Of a stretch of 9,975 bases of DNA, positions 8,579 through 9,975 are shown one piece after another. Source of the stretch: Clostridium sp. CAG:510 (GTDB lineage Bacteria > Bacillota > Clostridia > Lachnospirales > Lachnospiraceae); assembly GCA_000434615.1 (NCBI GenBank), contig FR880815.1, positions 1 to 9,975 of the forward strand, written 5' to 3'. The notes below the pieces were generated by a model that had not been told where the DNA came from, did no database searches, and worked only from the letters and a program-made list of their open reading frames with translations. How positions within the stretch are numbered: position 1 is the stretch's first letter; every line of letters begins with the position of its first letter. The translations under genes were made by a program, and so were the position numbers.

Positions 8579-8840
8579 TTATTCCTGCTTTACAAGGACG
8601 AATTTTAATCAAACCGAAAGGCAGATTGCATTTATTGTGTCTTCGCCAGTCCGGCACAGCAATGATTTTATCCGCAATGACTTGAAGTTCCGCTTCTTCT
8701 CTGGTTTCCTTCACGGTATTGGATGCCACGGACTGGTTCACATCGCACCAGCCGCCCGGAAGCGACCAGGTTCCGTTTTTCTCAAGCACCAACAGAATTT
8801 TTCCATCCTCAAGCATCGCAAATTCTGTCCATTTATTCAT
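8579..8840 (-). pseudogene. Remnant of a Nudix hydrolase (ADP-ribose/NTP pyrophosphatase-like)
   Basis: Starting at 8840 the minus strand reads MNKWTEFAMLEDGKILL, then WSLPGGWCDVNQSVASNTVK, ETREEAEL and IIAVPDWRRHNK. This is the Nudix core of clostridial enzymes that normally have an N-terminal domain ahead of it and about 60-70 more residues behind. The Nudix box (GX5EX7REUXEEXGU) is impaired: Gln replaces the first Glu, which is common in this subfamily, and Glu replaces the Gly of EEAGL. After FGLIKI, homology appears to continue in the next frame as FVLVKQE (from 8602), ending in TAA at 8579-8581, so an indel near 8602 is likely. Both ends are therefore missing. No ribosome site or promoter of its own is seen, and it is read straight into the surface gene without a stop. 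The frameshift alignment rests on my memory of the family. Confidence 0.75.
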
Positions 8841-8874
8841 ATTATGTAGTTCTCTCTGTTGGTTGTTTTTTCCT

Positions 8875-9122
8875 GTAGGCATCTTGCTTTAGTTTTCCTT
8901 CTTGCGTGCCTACTGTTTTTTCCGGCTATAGGCACTCTGCTTCAGTTTTCCTTCTTGCGTGCCTACTTTTCTTTTTCCCGTAGGCACTTTGCATCGATTT
9001 TCCCTCATTCGTGCCTACTTTTCTTTTTCCCGTAGGCACTTTGCACCGATTTTCCCTCATTCGTGCCTACTTTTCTTTTTCCTGTAGGCACTTTACACCG
9101 ATTTTCCCTCATTCGTGCCTAT
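8875..9122. repeat. Tandem array of five 39-bp palindromic units, period 52 bp
   Basis: The units lie at 8875-8913, 8928-8966, 8980-9018, 9032-9070 and 9084-9122. Each begins with GTAGGCAC or a one-base variant and ends with GTGCCTAC or a one-base variant, giving an 8-bp inverted repeat around a 23-nt interior. The 13-14-bp spacers are pyrimidine-rich (TTTTCTTTTTCCC) and also conserved; a spacer-like stretch precedes unit 1. Units 3, 4 and 5 differ from each other at one to three positions, while units 1 and 2 form a second, more diverged pair. No gene is visible between the Nudix remnant and the regulator leader. From 9123 to 9190 I see only AT-rich sequence with no clear signal. The function is unknown. 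Confidence 0.95.
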
Positions 9123-9191
9123 TCCCCGTATCTTCCTCATTATACACAGATAAGCTTCCTCATGAAAAGTCCAAATGGGAAGTTTTAAAAG

Positions 9192-9246
9192 ATGTTGACA
9201 TCTCAACTTCTTTTCTGTATGATGTGAGATGTTGAGAGTTCAACAT
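9192..9246. promoter_or_regulatory. Paired palindromic operator over the MarR gene promoter
   Basis: A perfect inverted repeat ATGTTGA-GAGT-TCAACAT lies at 9229-9246, on the expected transcription start. An imperfect copy, ATGTTGA-CATC-TCAACTT, lies at 9192-9209 and contains the -35 box. The centres are 37 bp apart. A further pair CATCTCA/TGAGATG (9199-9205, 9225-9231) flanks the -10 box. MarR-family dimers typically bind 16-20-bp palindromes over their own promoter, so autorepression by the adjacent gene product is the natural reading; binding is inferred. Confidence 0.65.
9195..9223 (+). promoter_or_regulatory. Sigma70-type promoter of the MarR-family gene
   Basis: A consensus TTGACA (9195-9200), exactly 17 bp of spacer and TATGAT (9218-9223) make a strong housekeeping promoter, with a start expected near 9230. 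This leaves a leader of about 74 nt before the ATG at 9304. Confidence 0.85.
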
Positions 9247-9303
9247 TTAAGAGCTTCACACAACATAAAACATGTAGGAACTTCGCTTCCGGAAAGGATA
9301 TGT

Positions 9304-9750
9304 ATGGTAGACCGTTTTGAAAAATTTTCCCTTGCCATTTCGGAAATATACCGCTATTGGCACAAAATTGCCGCAGATGAGCTGAGTGAGTATCACCTGA
9401 AAAGCTCCCATGCCGTATATCTTACAACCCTGTATCGCTATCCCGACGGGCTGACAGCGCCCCGGCTTGCCGAACTGTGCGGCAAGGATAAAGCCGATGT
9501 TTCCCGCATGGTTTCCATTATGGAAGCGAAGGGGCTTGTCACCAAGGAAGGCAGCAACCAGAACCGTTACCGCGGAACTTTGAAGCTGACGGAAGAAGGT
9601 CTGCATGTGGCTGAACAAATCAGCAAGCGTGCCGCCCTCGCAGTAGAAAAAGCAAACGAAGGCATCACCGAAGAAAAAAGAGTCATTTTTACGGAGTGCC
9701 TGGACATTATAACCAGAAATTTACAGAGGGTTTCCGAAGAAGGACTGTAA
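9304..9750 (+). CDS. MarR-family transcriptional regulator
   Basis: This is a 148-residue protein, the usual MarR length. I chose ATG 9304 because AAAGGA (9293-9298) precedes it by 5 nt. An in-frame ATG at 9229 would start translation almost at the mapped transcription start and adds 25 residues unlike the family. Helices at about 1-45 form the dimer/sensor half. The winged helix-turn-helix spans about 50-97: LTAPRLAELCGKDKADVSRM contains the recognition helix, MEAKGLV follows, and the wing holds NRYRGTLKLTEEG. The C-terminal helices (about 98-148) complete the dimer interface. Cys59 and Cys132 could in principle be redox sensors, but nothing shows this. It probably represses its own promoter through the palindromes at 9192-9246 and may control the alcohol dehydrogenase gene immediately downstream. 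The ligand is unknown. Confidence 0.9.
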   Translation: MVDRFEKFSLAISEIYRYWHKIAADELSEYHLKSSHAVYLTTLYRYPDGLTAPRLAELCGKDKADVSRMVSIMEAKGLVTKEGSNQNRYRGTLKLTEEGLHVAEQISKRAALAVEKANEGITEEKRVIFTECLDIITRNLQRVSEEGL

Positions 9751-9818
9751 CCAACATCGGACAACGAATTTCATAAGAAAATTGTAACCAATATCACGCA
9801 TGAATTTCGGAAGAAAAT
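9746..9818 (+). repeat. Imperfect 37-bp direct repeat between the regulator and dehydrogenase genes
   Basis: Copy 1 (9746-9782) and copy 2 (9783-9818) share TGTAACCAA, ATC, GAATTTC and AAGAAAAT in order, with differences concentrated in the middle. Copy 1 includes the stop codon of the regulator gene. A weak third copy may follow to about 9856. No T-tailed hairpin is evident, so transcription probably continues into the next gene. Confidence 0.65.
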
Positions 9819-9873
9819 ATAACTGATATTCAATGTCAATTCCCCTTGAGGAAAATCTGAGAAAGGAATAGAT

Positions 9874-9975
9874 ATGAATATTTTGAAGAAAGCTTACTGC
9901 CGTATATATCAGGCGGCATTTCGGGCAGCGATTCCCCTGCTTCCCTATCGGGAGCCGCAAATTCTGCATTCCTGC
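9874..9975 (+). CDS. Iron-containing alcohol dehydrogenase, N-terminal 34 codons only
   Basis: ATG 9874 follows AAAGGA (9862-9867) with a 6-nt spacer. The visible protein begins MNILKKAYCRIYQAAFRAAI and continues with PLLPYREPQIL. This resembles, from memory, the N terminus of a clostridial subgroup of group III iron-dependent alcohol dehydrogenases, in which the 'LPYREP' segment leads into the nucleotide-binding Rossmann-like domain. These are cytoplasmic NAD(P)H enzymes of about 380-400 residues that interconvert aldehydes or ketones and alcohols. The NAD motif (GGGS) and metal ligands lie beyond the window edge, so activity cannot be judged. The gene follows the MarR-type regulator by 123 nt on the same strand and is probably controlled by it. 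Confidence 0.7.
   Translation, partial: MNILKKAYCRIYQAAFRAAIPLLPYREPQILHSC

Noticed and set aside
8487..8849. Plus-strand open frame across the Nudix remnant
   Set aside because: The opposite strand carries recognisable Nudix motifs. The plus-strand product resembles nothing and has no ribosome site.
8427..8882. A genuine Nudix-surface protein fusion starting at 8882
   Set aside because: The Nudix part is truncated at both ends with a probable frameshift, and a complete signal peptide with its own strong ribosome site begins at 8426.
8875..9122. CRISPR array
   Set aside because: The intervals between palindromic units are only 13-14 bp and are conserved with each other, not unique 30-40-bp spacers. 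No cas genes are present.
9150..9188. CTTCC...GGAAG inverted repeat upstream of the MarR promoter as a terminator
   Set aside because: The stem is only 5 bp with a loop of about 19 nt, so it is too weak to call.
9229..9303. N-terminal extension of the MarR protein from ATG 9229
   Set aside because: It coincides with the predicted transcription start and lies within the operator palindrome. The extension has no family resemblance, and a good ribosome site precedes ATG 9304.
9256..9969. Minus-strand open frames opposite the regulator and dehydrogenase
   Set aside because: They overlap well-supported plus-strand genes and lack family motifs and ribosome sites.

Overview
The window looks like the genome of a gut-type Firmicute, most likely a Lachnospiraceae/Clostridia relative. 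The evidence is strong AGGAGG ribosome binding sites, mid-range GC, very large secreted proteins built from BIG2 and MBG/YDG-like Ig repeats, and an iron-dependent alcohol dehydrogenase start typical of that family. The genus assignment is inference.

Left arm (1-8489, minus strand): two surface-protein genes lie head to tail and 44 nt apart, read leftwards. The upstream gene (1923-8426) encodes a 2167-residue secreted protein. Its layout is a signal peptide, an Asp/Gly-rich linker, beta-rich domains, a degenerate RCC1-type propeller, an Ala/Asp/Asn linker and about eight Ig-like 'DYTVSYKNN...GNYTG' repeats. The downstream gene (1-1878) encodes a secreted protein with seven BIG2 Ig-like repeats followed by a Cys/His-rich module. 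It runs off the left edge. No sortase motif or membrane anchor is visible in either.

Middle (8427-9303): a dead Nudix hydrolase fragment sits directly in front of, and by chance in frame with, the large surface gene, so an automated start call could fuse the two. Next to it is a tandem array of five 39-bp palindromic units at a 52-bp period with T-rich spacers. Then comes a strong sigma70-type promoter overlapped by two copies of an ATGTTGA-N4-TCAACAT palindrome.

Right arm (9304-9975, plus strand): that promoter drives a MarR-family regulator, followed after a 123-nt gap holding a 37-bp direct repeat by the first 34 codons of an iron-containing alcohol dehydrogenase. The simplest model is an autoregulated MarR-dehydrogenase unit diverging from a cell-surface/adhesin unit, separated by a repeat-rich, rearranged spacer. 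No RNA genes, transposases or CRISPR arrays were seen.
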